Made by a program: the position numbers and the translations under genes
Shown: in pieces, positions 32,931 through 41,679 of the stretch
Position numbering within the stretch: the first letter of the stretch is position 1
Layout of the letters: each line of letters opens with the position of its first letter
From: an uncultured Acidimicrobiales bacterium
GTDB taxonomy: Bacteria > Actinomycetota > Acidimicrobiia > Acidimicrobiales > SHLQ01
DNA length: 50,939 nucleotides
NCBI GenBank assembly: GCA_938038785.1
Contig: CALHTB010000015.1
Span: forward strand, 1-50,939
Direction of reading: 5' to 3'
Notes under the pieces: model-generated
What the model was told of the DNA's origin: nothing
Database searches by the model: none
The model's input: the letters and a program-made list of their open reading frames with translations, nothing else

Positions 32931-33896
32931 CTAGCCCTTTACCGAGCCTGCGAGCAGGCCTCGAACAAAGAAGCGTTGCAGGCTGAAGAACACGACTAAC
33001 GGAACGAAAGCCTGGACGAATGCGGCCGACGTCAGCAGGTGGTCGGTGTTGTCGAAATCGCCCGCGAGGTTCGCGATACGAACCGTTGTCGGTGCTGATG
33101 ACTGACCCTGCAGCATCGTGTTGGCGATGAGGTAGTCGTTCCAGGTCCAAAGGAACTGGAAGATTGCGAACGACGCGAGCGCCGGGATCGAAAGCGGCAG
33201 CACCAGTCGCCAGAAGATGCCGAAGTGGTTGGCTCCATCGATGCGGGCCGACTCGAAGAGTTCGCCGGGCAACTGCGAGATGTAGTTGTGCAACAGGAAG
33301 ATCGCGAACGGCATGGCGAAGCCGGTGTGGGTCAGCCACACCGCAGCTGGCGAACTGGCCAAGTTGTTGAGCGGCAATAACGTCATTGTCTTGTCGGTCC
33401 ACGGGATGGTGAGGTGCGCACCACCGAATGGGTCGCCGTCGCCGTACAGCTGGAGCAACGGAATGAGTGCAACCTGAAGCGGAATGGCCAACAACGAAAC
33501 CGTTGCGATGAACAGCCACTTGCGACCTGGAAAGTCGATCCACGCAAAGCCGTAGGCCGCAAAGGCAGCGAAGGCGATCGGGATGATCGTCGCCGGAACC
33601 GAGATGGCGAGGCTTGTAATCAACGAGTCGGACAGGTCGCTTGTGGTGCCTGCGACCAAAACGGTCTCGTAGTTGTCAAACGTCGTGCCATCGCCGACTC
33701 CGGGAAGTTCGGTGACGATGTTCCAAAACGCGTCGTTTCGCTGAGCGTCGCGATTGCGGAATGAGTTGGCGAAGAGCCCGAGACTCGGAACGGTCCACAC
33801 GGCCACGATAAACCACAGGATCCACGTGGGGACGTCGGTCAGCCTGCGATATAGCCGGTCGCCGAAACCTTCGCCTGATGGAGTGATCGCAGCCAT
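32931..33896 (-). CDS. carbohydrate ABC transporter permease (MalG / AglG type)
   Basis: 321 residues with six TM segments and the EAA loop ELFESARIDGANHFGIFWRLVLPLSIPA. The C terminus RFFVRGLLAGSVKG is typical of the MalG family. It forms the membrane channel with the large permease encoded directly upstream; their stop and start codons abut. No ATPase gene is in the operon, so a shared MsmK-type ATPase elsewhere is expected. Confidence 0.95.
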   Translation of the reverse strand: MAAITPSGEGFGDRLYRRLTDVPTWILWFIVAVWTVPSLGLFANSFRNRDAQRNDAFWNIVTELPGVGDGTTFDNYETVLVAGTTSDLSDSLITSLAISVPATIIPIAFAAFAAYGFAWIDFPGRKWLFIATVSLLAIPLQVALIPLLQLYGDGDPFGGAHLTIPWTDKTMTLLPLNNLASSPAAVWLTHTGFAMPFAIFLLHNYISQLPGELFESARIDGANHFGIFWRLVLPLSIPALASFAIFQFLWTWNDYLIANTMLQGQSSAPTTVRIANLAGDFDNTDHLLTSAAFVQAFVPLVVFFSLQRFFVRGLLAGSVKG

Positions 33897-36074
33897 CTAG
33901 ATCGCCTCCTTCTGCATTGTGTAGATGTTGTAGACCATCACCGGTAACACGACCAAGAACATGACGATGGCAATGGCGGCACCCAAGCCGGTATCACCGA
34001 TCTGGAAGGACTCGTTGAACATCTGGTTGGCGAGCACGTTGTTGCCAAACCGCCCACCGAGGCCGGCGACAGCAACGATGTCGTACACCTTGGTGACCTG
34101 GACGATCATCGTGGTCACAACCACTCCGACCGTCGGCAAGATGCTGGGCAGTGTCACGCTGAAGAATGTCTGCGATTCGGTTGCGCCATCGACCCGAGCA
34201 GCTTCGATGAATTCCGATGGCACTGCCTTGATCGCCGCCGAGAAAATGACCATCGCGAAGCCGGTCTGCATCCAGATGAGGATGATCATGAGGAACAGGT
34301 TGTTCCACGGACGTTCGGTGAGGAACTGGATGACCTCTGGTTCGACAACACCGTCACGGATACGGAACCCACCCAAGCGCGGGCCGATGAAGCGGTAGAG
34401 GAACCAACCCGAGACCACCGCGAGAATCGACGCTCCAGTGAATGGTTGGTCGTTGCGGAGGCGGGTGTAGATCTTGTAGAGCGACCACAACGTGAAGGCC
34501 GCAAACAACACGATCATCACAATGCGTGGCCAACCCGAATTGCTGAGCTTGCCAAGCCCGACCCAGGTGGCGTTGAGCACACCGGTTTGGTTCTTGCGAA
34601 TGTCTCGAGCCTGATACTGAAGACGCCAAACGATCGAGGCGCCCACAAACGAAATGGCCATCGGCATGAAGATCAAACTCTTCGCCAGGTTCTGGCCCCA
34701 CGTTGCCCGGTCGGCAAGGACAGCTACGGCGAGACCGAGCACGGTCGCTGCGGTGACGACGGTGATCACCCACCACAGGTTGTTGAAGAACGTGCCACGC
34801 AACACCGACATCGCAGCCATTGCGAACAAGAACGCGGCGATCAGGAACGCACCGGTCGTGGTCGGACCCGAGTCGTAGGACGTTTCTCCGTTTCTACGGA
34901 TGCCTGAGATCAACCCGACGATGGCCCCGATGAGCACGAGGCCAACAGCGACGAAGAACAATTGAGAAGTGAAGATGTTTGTCCAGTTCGAGACATCGAC
35001 CGAGTCGGTTGCTGTAAATAGTGACGTGTAGTTCTCGACGCCGATGAACTCTGCGGAGTTGCGGTCCTTGAACGACAGGACGCCGGTTCGAATTGCCGGG
35101 ACGATCAGTGCGATGAGAAGAAAGCCAAGGGCAGGGCCGAGAAATACCACTGCTCGAGCTCGACTGTCGAAGCGCGACAGCTCGCGGGGCGAGGGGGTCG
35201 AATGCCAGGCGAAGCCCGCCATGACGAGTACGAGTGGAACGATCGTTGCGATGATCGGGGCATCGATTGCGTCGAAGGTGGACAGCAACCACGCACCGAT
35301 TGCAAAGCCGACGCCGGCACCAAGTAGACCGCCGCGCTCGGGACGCCCCGACCGCCATCCGATACCTGCGCCAATTGCGGCGACGATCACTGTGGCGACG
35401 ATGACGTTGGTCCAGTTGAGGGTGGGGCGCACCGAAAGCTTGGTGTTGATGGCAACGAGGTAGCCGCTGATCACTCCAATGCCAGCAGCAAGCCCAAGTC
35501 GAGCGACAAGGTTTGGCAGCGACTTGATGGCGACGCTTCCGAGGCCGAAGAGCACAGCACCGAAGAGCGGCCATTCAAGGTGACCGAGAAAACCGGTGCC
35601 AACAGCGGCGTCGATATAGAGCTCGGGACCGATACCGCGGCTCGCAAAGAAGTCGATTGGATCGCCTTCGAGGAAGAACGGCTCGACCTGAGCGACCAGT
35701 GGGCCGACGGATCGGTTGCCTCGCAGCAACCCGAAGAATATGGCTCCGAGAACCGCGCCGACCAGGCCAGAGAACAGACTCCACTTGCGGTTGGCCTGCG
35801 ACACAAACAGGTTGAGCACGACCCACAGGCCGATACACACTGCGACCGACACCGTGACGGTTCCGGCCATATTCGCGACGCGGTCCATTCGGGCTCCACC
35901 GAAGAAATCACCGAGCGCGACGCCGCCGATGCCGAAGATGACCACGAGCATCGCAACGAGAATGGTGGCGAAGATTGTTGCCTTAACCGGCTTTTCTGAG
36001 AAGAGCCGCACCAGGCTCACCAGACTCAGAATTGTGAGGGCAACAAGCGTCACCACTCCTATGAGATACATCAT
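33897..36074 (-). CDS. large carbohydrate ABC transporter permease (MalF / AglF type) with N-terminal membrane extension
   Basis: 725 residues, more than twice the usual 300. Residues 1-310 hold about eight hydrophobic segments with no transporter motif (for example YLIGVVTLVALTILSLVSLV, GHLEWPLFGAVLFGLGSVAI, LVMAGFAWHSTP). Residues 310-725 form the MalF-like permease: ALGFLLIALIVPAIRTGVLSFKD, NYTSLF, the EAA loop EFIEAARVDGATESQTFFSVTLPSILP and a final TM helix. E. coli MalF also has extra N-terminal helices, but far fewer. It pairs with the permease at 32931 and the binding protein at 36211. Confidence 0.92.
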   Translation of the reverse strand: MMYLIGVVTLVALTILSLVSLVRLFSEKPVKATIFATILVAMLVVIFGIGGVALGDFFGGARMDRVANMAGTVTVSVAVCIGLWVVLNLFVSQANRKWSLFSGLVGAVLGAIFFGLLRGNRSVGPLVAQVEPFFLEGDPIDFFASRGIGPELYIDAAVGTGFLGHLEWPLFGAVLFGLGSVAIKSLPNLVARLGLAAGIGVISGYLVAINTKLSVRPTLNWTNVIVATVIVAAIGAGIGWRSGRPERGGLLGAGVGFAIGAWLLSTFDAIDAPIIATIVPLVLVMAGFAWHSTPSPRELSRFDSRARAVVFLGPALGFLLIALIVPAIRTGVLSFKDRNSAEFIGVENYTSLFTATDSVDVSNWTNIFTSQLFFVAVGLVLIGAIVGLISGIRRNGETSYDSGPTTTGAFLIAAFLFAMAAMSVLRGTFFNNLWWVITVVTAATVLGLAVAVLADRATWGQNLAKSLIFMPMAISFVGASIVWRLQYQARDIRKNQTGVLNATWVGLGKLSNSGWPRIVMIVLFAAFTLWSLYKIYTRLRNDQPFTGASILAVVSGWFLYRFIGPRLGGFRIRDGVVEPEVIQFLTERPWNNLFLMIILIWMQTGFAMVIFSAAIKAVPSEFIEAARVDGATESQTFFSVTLPSILPTVGVVVTTMIVQVTKVYDIVAVAGLGGRFGNNVLANQMFNESFQIGDTGLGAAIAIVMFLVVLPVMVYNIYTMQKEAI

Positions 36075-36122
36075 TGCTCCCCCTCAACTGTCCGACCCCA
36101 CGAGCTATCCCGCTGAAGTCTG

Positions 36123-36154
36123 AAGTGGCCGGGGGCAAAGGCCCCCGGCCACTT
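36123..36154 (-). terminator. strong hairpin between binding-protein gene and permease genes
   Basis: A perfect 14 bp stem (AAGTGGCCGGGGGC) with a 4-base loop in the 136 bp gap of the operon. It lacks a U-tract. A stable stem here is expected to protect the 3' end of the binding-protein mRNA or cause partial termination, giving more binding protein than permease, as known for malE-malF. Confidence 0.75.
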
Positions 36155-36210
36155 AGATTGACTGTTTCTATGGTGCGCTCAGCGGAGCCGCACCATCAGT
36201 AATGGCTGAA

Positions 36211-37710
36211 TCAGCCTGCTGGCCAGCTGGCGTCGATGGCTGCGGTTGCGTCTTCGACGGACTTGTCGCCGTTCACAACTGCGGTGCCTTCGCTCCAGAA
36301 CGTGCCTGCACCAACATCTGCTGGCATGAGGTCTGAACCGTCGAAGCGGAAGATCTCAGCGTTCTGCATGATGCCGATGAACGATGCCTCGAGTGGAGCC
36401 CACAGTGAGGTGTCAACGTTGCGGTTAGCGGTGTTGAAGCCGGAGAGGATTACCGATGGATCCTCGGCGTCGCCGGCCTGAAGCGCCTGCTGGTTGGCCT
36501 GACGTGCGTTGGCGTACTCGGCGGAACCGAAGTACTCCATTACCTGCCATACCTCTGGACGATCTTCGAATGCACCAGCGAGGGTACCGGAGCCAAGAAC
36601 TGGCTTGGAATCGGAGTTCGATGGGAAGTAGAAGACGTCGACAGCGCCCTCGCTGCCGTCAGCAGCTGGGGTGCCTTCTGGGAAGAAGCTTGAGAAGAAC
36701 GAAGCCTGGCGGTGCATCAGGCAGTCGCCGTTTACGAGAGGCTCACCGTTTGCCTGGAAGGCGGTGGTGGCGATGGTGCCGCCGGAGGCGAATACTGCGC
36801 CTTCCTTGTTCCACTGCTCAAGAACAGCTTCCATAGCGCCGCTTACCTCTGGGCTTGCGAACGGAAGGTCGCCGGTGGTCCATGCGTCGTAGTTCTCTGG
36901 GGTGGTGGTACGGAGCATCATGTCCTCAACCCAGTCGGTGAAGGCCCAACCGGTTGCCTGGCCGGACTCGATACCGATGCACCATGGGGTGTTGCCGTCA
37001 GCGATCATCGTGTCGGCGAGTGCCCAGAGATCATCGAGGGTCTCAGGAACTTCGTAGCCTGCAGCTTCGAAACGTGCTGGCTGGTACCAAACAAGTGACT
37101 TGAGGTCGTTCTTGTTCGGGATACCGAACTGGGTGCCGTCGACGTTGCCGAAGCCCATTGCGCCGTCAGACCAGTTCGGGCTAACAGCGTCAACGACCTC
37201 GCTTGGTACTTCGAGCACGCTTCCGGCGCGAGCGAAGTCAGCGAGCTTGCCCGGCTGAGGGAAGATCGAGATGTCTGGGTTCGATCCGGCCTCGAGCTGG
37301 ATGTTGATGTCGGCTTCCCAGTTAGCGGAACCCTTGTACACGATGGTGATTCCGTTGGCGTTACCGAACTCTTCGAGTGCGGCGTTGAGTGCGCCAGCTT
37401 CTGACTCGGAGCGCTCTGGGCCAGAGACGGTCACGACCTTGAGTGCAGGTGCTGCGTCGTCGTCGCCACCTTCGGCAGCTGCAGCTTCAGCAGCGGCTGC
37501 GCGATCTTCAGCAGCCTGTGCAGCAGCTTCAGCATCTTCGCGTGCCGCGTTGGCGTCTTCGAGCGCCTGCTGAGCATCGGTGAGTGCGTCGCTGTCGCCA
37601 GTCGCATCGGTTACGGCGTCTGCCGCGTCGGACGCCGTGCTCGAGCCGCATGCTGCGGCCACAAGTGACACGGCGAATAGAGCTGCAAGCAGCTTCATCC
37701 ACTTATTCAT
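36211..37710 (-). CDS. ABC transporter sugar-binding lipoprotein (alpha-glucoside type) with coiled-coil linker
   Basis: 499 residues from the ATG at 37710, preceded by CAGGAGGGGAA. The signal peptide ends in lipobox LVAAACGSS. Residues 30-75 are an Ala/Glu/Asp-rich heptad stretch (DAQQALEDANAAREDAEAAA..) predicted to be a coiled coil or spacer. From about residue 85 the solute-binding fold begins (LKVVTVSGPERSESEAGAL, NPDISIFPQPGKLADFA, GIPNKNDLKSLVWY, FASGGTIATTAFQ). It captures an oligosaccharide, probably an alpha-glucoside given the GH13 gene. The LacI box at 37765 lies 55 bp upstream. Confidence 0.93.
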   Translation of the reverse strand: MNKWMKLLAALFAVSLVAAACGSSTASDAADAVTDATGDSDALTDAQQALEDANAAREDAEAAAQAAEDRAAAAEAAAAEGGDDDAAPALKVVTVSGPERSESEAGALNAALEEFGNANGITIVYKGSANWEADINIQLEAGSNPDISIFPQPGKLADFARAGSVLEVPSEVVDAVSPNWSDGAMGFGNVDGTQFGIPNKNDLKSLVWYQPARFEAAGYEVPETLDDLWALADTMIADGNTPWCIGIESGQATGWAFTDWVEDMMLRTTTPENYDAWTTGDLPFASPEVSGAMEAVLEQWNKEGAVFASGGTIATTAFQANGEPLVNGDCLMHRQASFFSSFFPEGTPAADGSEGAVDVFYFPSNSDSKPVLGSGTLAGAFEDRPEVWQVMEYFGSAEYANARQANQQALQAGDAEDPSVILSGFNTANRNVDTSLWAPLEASFIGIMQNAEIFRFDGSDLMPADVGAGTFWSEGTAVVNGDKSVEDATAAIDASWPAG

Positions 37711-37764
37711 TACAGGGTTCCCCTCCTGGTTGGGATTCAATCGTTCACTGCGAACGATGAAAAC

Positions 37765-37778
37765 TGTAAACGTTTGCA
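37765..37778. promoter_or_regulatory. LacI-family operator (TGTAAACGTTTGCA)
   Basis: A 14 bp near-perfect palindrome upstream of the sugar-binding protein start. It is the exact reverse complement of the box at 29232. Confidence 0.85.
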
Positions 37779-37850
37779 AGACGCAAGTTACCCGACAGCG
37801 TGAGCGTTGTCACACCGCGCTGCGAGATACCCGTTTATATCGCTCGCTGG

Positions 37851-38900
37851 TTATCCAACCGTCGACGTTCGAGGCACCAATTCCAACCACTTTTGGCTCT
37901 CTTCGGTGCCCGAGCCCAACGCGTCAGGCGGTGCACCGTCGTTCTCGGCTCGCGGCGCAGCGATGGACCGGAGCAGCATTTCGGCAGCGTGGGCTCCCAG
38001 GCGGCGTGGCGCGAGGCGGATGGTGCTCAATCCGACGAGCGGGGCAAGCTCGTGATCGTCGATGCCGATAATGGCCATATCGTCGGGCCAGCTGAGGCCG
38101 CGTTCGTTCATCACGCTCCATGCACCGAAGGCCATCTCATCGGACATCACAAAGAGCGCGGTTGGCGGGTCGTCCATGTCGAGGATGCGTTCCATTGCCT
38201 TTCGTCCGCCGGTCACCGTGAAGTGCCCCGACTGCTCGAGCAGCGGGTCGACCGCGATGCCCGCAGCTCCGAGCGCACCGGTGTATCCGGCGAGACGAAG
38301 GCCGGGCACCGAAAACGCCAGAGGGTGATTTGGTTCACCCGAGATCACGCCGATGCGGGTGTGCCCGAGGTCGAGCAGGTGTTCGGTAGCGATGTACCCC
38401 ACGCGATAGTCGTCGACCACCACAGCGGGAAACGGTCGCGTGGAGAACCCTGCCGTCACCATTGGAATGTCCTCGTTCCACAGTTCGGCCGCAGATTCCT
38501 CGCTGATGTTGAGGTCGACAACGATCACCCCGTCAACCGACTTCTTCATCCGCAGCAGGTTCGACAGGAACTGTTCACGAGCAGCCGGGTCTTCGACTGG
38601 ATGCATCAGCGCCTCGTATCCGTTGCTGATCAGATGGTCGATGGCCCCCGCAAGAAACCGAGAGAAATACCAGCCGTCCACCGTCGGCGTGGCGAGTTGC
38701 ACGAGCTTGGTCTGACCGGTGGCGAGTCGGGCCGCGCTTGGGTCAGCTTGATAGTCGAGTTCTTTGGCAATCTTTTCGACCCGAGCGCGCGTTTTGGCCG
38801 CGACATTCGGAAGTCCGCGAAGCGCGCGAGACACGGTGGCCACCGAGACGCCCGCCTCGCGAGCCACGTCTTCGATTGATGGACCTCGACGACGTTGCAT
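37851..38900 (-). CDS. LacI family transcriptional regulator
   Basis: 349 residues. The N-terminal HTH reads PSIEDVAREAGVSVATVSRALRGLPNVAAKTRARVEKIAKELDYQ with a hinge ADPSAARLATGQT. The periplasmic-binding-protein-like sensor follows (VDGVIVVDLN, GHTRIGVISG, PTALFVMSDEMAFGA, MAIIGIDDHELAPLVGLSTIRL). It starts 3 bp after the alpha-glucosidase stop, so both are co-transcribed. The four TG(T/C)AA-N4-TT(T/A)CA-like boxes in the window are its probable targets. Confidence 0.95.
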   Translation of the reverse strand: MQRRRGPSIEDVAREAGVSVATVSRALRGLPNVAAKTRARVEKIAKELDYQADPSAARLATGQTKLVQLATPTVDGWYFSRFLAGAIDHLISNGYEALMHPVEDPAAREQFLSNLLRMKKSVDGVIVVDLNISEESAAELWNEDIPMVTAGFSTRPFPAVVVDDYRVGYIATEHLLDLGHTRIGVISGEPNHPLAFSVPGLRLAGYTGALGAAGIAVDPLLEQSGHFTVTGGRKAMERILDMDDPPTALFVMSDEMAFGAWSVMNERGLSWPDDMAIIGIDDHELAPLVGLSTIRLAPRRLGAHAAEMLLRSIAAPRAENDGAPPDALGSGTEESQKWLELVPRTSTVG

Positions 38901-38903
38901 CGA

Positions 38904-40478
38904 CTAGCCCTCGATCCGAATGATCATCGCTTCGTCGGCCGCAAGTTCGAGAGCCTCGCCCGCACCCGAGCGGTACAGCACTGCGCCGGCCACCGGGGCC
39001 AGCGCGGCAGCACTCGACACATTCGCAACGAACGCGATGTTGCCGCGACGAAAGGCCACCAACGAGTCGACATCCGTGTCAATCCACTCGAACGGTGCGT
39101 CGACGATCTCGCTGAGCGTCTTTCGAACGGCCAGCAGTTCGCGATGGGCGTGAAGTGGCGAAGCAGGGTCGGCGCGCTGCACCTCTGCGGTGTCGGCGGC
39201 GGTGCGCCCGCCAAAGGGCAGCCACGGCGTAACGCCAGCGGAGGTGAACCCCATGCCGTCCGCGTCAGACCAAGGCACTGGGGTTCGGGTTCCGTCGCGC
39301 CCCGAGTTCGGATCATCGCCGCCGACCGGGTCGAGCTTGGCCTCGGCAGGCAGCGTCCCGCTTTCGAGACCGAGCTCCTCCCCTTGGTACAGAAACGGCA
39401 GGCCCGGGAGCCCGAGGAGCAGAACCGACAGCGAAAGTGCACGGCGGCGGCCGAGGTCGCCTCCACCGAAGCGGGTGACCGACCGGTGTTCGTCGTGGCT
39501 GTTCTGTGCCCACCCCAACCCAGCCGAAATGTTGTTCAGCGGAAGTTCGAAGGTCGCACGAATCTGCTGGGCGTCCCACTCCATGTGCATGGCCCCAAAC
39601 CAAAAGCCGACGTCGATGGCATCGCCCCCGCTGACCAACCGGTCGAGCTTGTCGAGCATGTGCAGGTCGTAGGTCTCGCCGAGAAGAAGTGCGTCGTATT
39701 CGGCTGCAATGGCGTTCCATCGCTTGAAGATGTCCACTGACTCGGGCTGCAGAATGTCGTGTTGGTGATCGAACGCGTTCCATTGTTCCCACCGGAACAT
39801 CGAGTCGTCGCTCGGACCGATCTGTGGGTTCGATCGAAGCTCGGCATCTTTGACCATTGCTTGGGCCACGTCGATGCGGAAGCCGTCGACGCCACGGTCG
39901 AGCCAGAACCGCAAGATGTTGTCGAACTCGTCGAGCACTGCGGGGTTGCGCCAGTTGAGATCGGGTTGCGACGGGAGAAAGAGGTGTAGGTAGTATTGCC
40001 CGCTGGCTTCATCGACCGTCCAGGTCTTGCCGCCGAAGTAGCCGACCCAGTTGTTCGGTAGCGAGCCGTCTTCGGGTGGGTCGACCCAGATGTAGTAGTC
40101 GCGGTACGGGCTGGTCGGGTCGGCGAGCGCTTCTTGGAACCACCGATGCTGATCGCTCGTGTGGTTGGGCACGATGTCGATAAGAACGCGGATGCCAAGA
40201 TCGTGGGCTTTGGCGACAACTGCGTCGAAGTCATGAATGGTGCCGTAGGTGGGGTCGACGGCGGTGTAGTCGGCCACGTCGTAGCCCCAGTCACGCATGG
40301 GTGAGGTATAGAACGGCGTGATCCACAAGATGTCGATGCCGAGCCATGCGAGATGGTCGAGTTTGTCGAGCATTCCAATGAAATCGCCAACCCCGTCGTC
40401 GTTGCCGTCGGCAAAGGATCGGATGTACGCCTCGTAGCCCACGGCGTGGTCCCACCAGCGTGGTGTGTGCTCGCTCAT
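38904..40478 (-). CDS. GH13 alpha-glucosidase (oligo-1,6-glucosidase / trehalose-like family)
   Basis: 524 residues from the ATG at 40478. GH13 regions are VLIDIVPNHTSD (I), DGFRIDVAQAMVK with nucleophile Asp (II), ALLLGETYDL with the acid/base Glu (III) and WAQNSHDEHR with the transition-state Asp (IV). No signal peptide is present, so it acts in the cytoplasm on imported oligosaccharide. Two LacI boxes lie 11-45 bp upstream of the start. It leads the glucosidase-lacI transcript, followed by the transporter operon. Confidence 0.95.
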   Translation of the reverse strand: MSEHTPRWWDHAVGYEAYIRSFADGNDDGVGDFIGMLDKLDHLAWLGIDILWITPFYTSPMRDWGYDVADYTAVDPTYGTIHDFDAVVAKAHDLGIRVLIDIVPNHTSDQHRWFQEALADPTSPYRDYYIWVDPPEDGSLPNNWVGYFGGKTWTVDEASGQYYLHLFLPSQPDLNWRNPAVLDEFDNILRFWLDRGVDGFRIDVAQAMVKDAELRSNPQIGPSDDSMFRWEQWNAFDHQHDILQPESVDIFKRWNAIAAEYDALLLGETYDLHMLDKLDRLVSGGDAIDVGFWFGAMHMEWDAQQIRATFELPLNNISAGLGWAQNSHDEHRSVTRFGGGDLGRRRALSLSVLLLGLPGLPFLYQGEELGLESGTLPAEAKLDPVGGDDPNSGRDGTRTPVPWSDADGMGFTSAGVTPWLPFGGRTAADTAEVQRADPASPLHAHRELLAVRKTLSEIVDAPFEWIDTDVDSLVAFRRGNIAFVANVSSAAALAPVAGAVLYRSGAGEALELAADEAMIIRIEG

Positions 40479-40488
40479 AGCCCGCGAA

Positions 40489-40502
40489 TGTAACCGTTTA
40501 CA
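40489..40502. promoter_or_regulatory. LacI-family operator 1 of alpha-glucosidase (TGTAACCGTTTACA)
   Basis: A 14 bp palindrome with one mismatch pair, 11 bp upstream of the glucosidase start codon. Binding here would block transcription initiation. Confidence 0.8.
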
Positions 40503-40509
40503 TGCGTCA

Positions 40510-40523
40510 TGCAAATCGTTACA
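40510..40523. promoter_or_regulatory. LacI-family operator 2 of alpha-glucosidase (TGCAAATCGTTACA)
   Basis: A weaker copy with an off-centre match, 21 bp from the first box centre to centre, about two helical turns. Confidence 0.6.
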
Positions 40524-40760
40524 TCGCCGGGTGGGACGTCGATGATCATCGGAACACCGATATCCCATCTCCCAAGCTGATCGACAGCTGAACCCGATTC
40601 ACGCCCGCTGATATCGCGTTGGTTCGGCACATGCAAGACCCAGACTTCGCCGCACGATCTAGTCTTAAGGTCTCAGGACGAAGGTTCGCTCGGGTTCTAC
40701 GCTTTGCCATGTGCAGGTGCGGTCGCCGAGCCGAACGGCTTGCACAACAAAGGCAGACAC

Positions 40761-41648
40761 ATGAACAACGAGCAACTCGAGCAAATGAGCACTGGCGCCG
40801 GCTTTATTGCCGCACTTGACCAGAGCGGCGGCTCTACCCCGAAGGCACTTCTCGCCTACGGCGTCACCGAAGACGAATACAGCGGCGACGACGAAATGTT
40901 CGACAAGGTCCACGAGATGCGTTCTCGCATCATGACCAACTCGGCCTTTAACGGCGACCGTGTGATCGGCGCCATCCTTTTCGAGATGACGATGGATCGT
41001 CAGGTCGAAGGCCAAGACACCGGCGACTACCTCTGGAACGAAAAGCGTGTTGTGCCGTTCTTGAAGGTCGACAAGGGTCTTGTAGACGAGGCCAACGGCG
41101 TCCAGCTGATGAAGCCGATTCCTGGCCTCACCGACCTGCTTGCCCGTGCGGCGAGCAAGAACATCTTCGGCACCAAGATGCGCTCGGTCATCAAGATGGC
41201 AAACCAGGCTGGCATCGATGCCATCGTGGCCCAACAGTTCGAAGTTGGTCTCGAGATCATCGCTGCGGGCCTTGTGCCAATCCTCGAGCCCGAGGTCGAC
41301 ATCAACTCTCCAGAGAAGGCAGAAGCAGAAGCGATGCTGCGAGCTTCGTTGCTCGAGCACGCCAACAAGCTGTCGGCCGATCAGCACATCATGTTGAAGG
41401 TCACGATTCCTGAGGAAGACAACTTCTACGCCGACCTCATTGCCCACCCGCAGGTCGTTCGTGTTGTTGCACTCTCTGGCGGCTACAGCCGCGATGTGGC
41501 CAACGATCGTCTCAGCCGCAACAACGGCATGATCGCAAGCTTCTCGCGGGCACTGGGCGAAGGCCTGTCAGCAAAGCAGTCCGACGAGGACTTCACCGCA
41601 ACAATCGACGCAACTATCCAAAGCATCCGGGACGCATCAGCGACCTAA
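40761..41648 (+). CDS. fda: class I fructose-bisphosphate aldolase
   Basis: 295 residues from the ATG at 40761. Features are [81 protein letters not shown] and [10 protein letters not shown], with a Schiff-base Lys in the last or the KVDKG segment. It splits fructose 1,6-bisphosphate in glycolysis. It is placed beside the sugar-uptake locus but on the opposite strand. A REP palindrome starts at the last base of its stop codon, and its terminator lies further downstream at 41767. Confidence 0.95.
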   Translation: MNNEQLEQMSTGAGFIAALDQSGGSTPKALLAYGVTEDEYSGDDEMFDKVHEMRSRIMTNSAFNGDRVIGAILFEMTMDRQVEGQDTGDYLWNEKRVVPFLKVDKGLVDEANGVQLMKPIPGLTDLLARAASKNIFGTKMRSVIKMANQAGIDAIVAQQFEVGLEIIAAGLVPILEPEVDINSPEKAEAEAMLRASLLEHANKLSADQHIMLKVTIPEEDNFYADLIAHPQVVRVVALSGGYSRDVANDRLSRNNGMIASFSRALGEGLSAKQSDEDFTATIDATIQSIRDASAT

Positions 41649-41679
41649 CTGACATCTGGGGTCAGACCCCGGATGTCAG
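41648..41679. repeat. REP-like palindrome, type A, after fda
   Basis: 32 bp: ACTGACATCTGGGGTC, A, GACCCCGGATGTCAG, one mismatch in the arms. It separates fda from its terminator. Confidence 0.9.
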
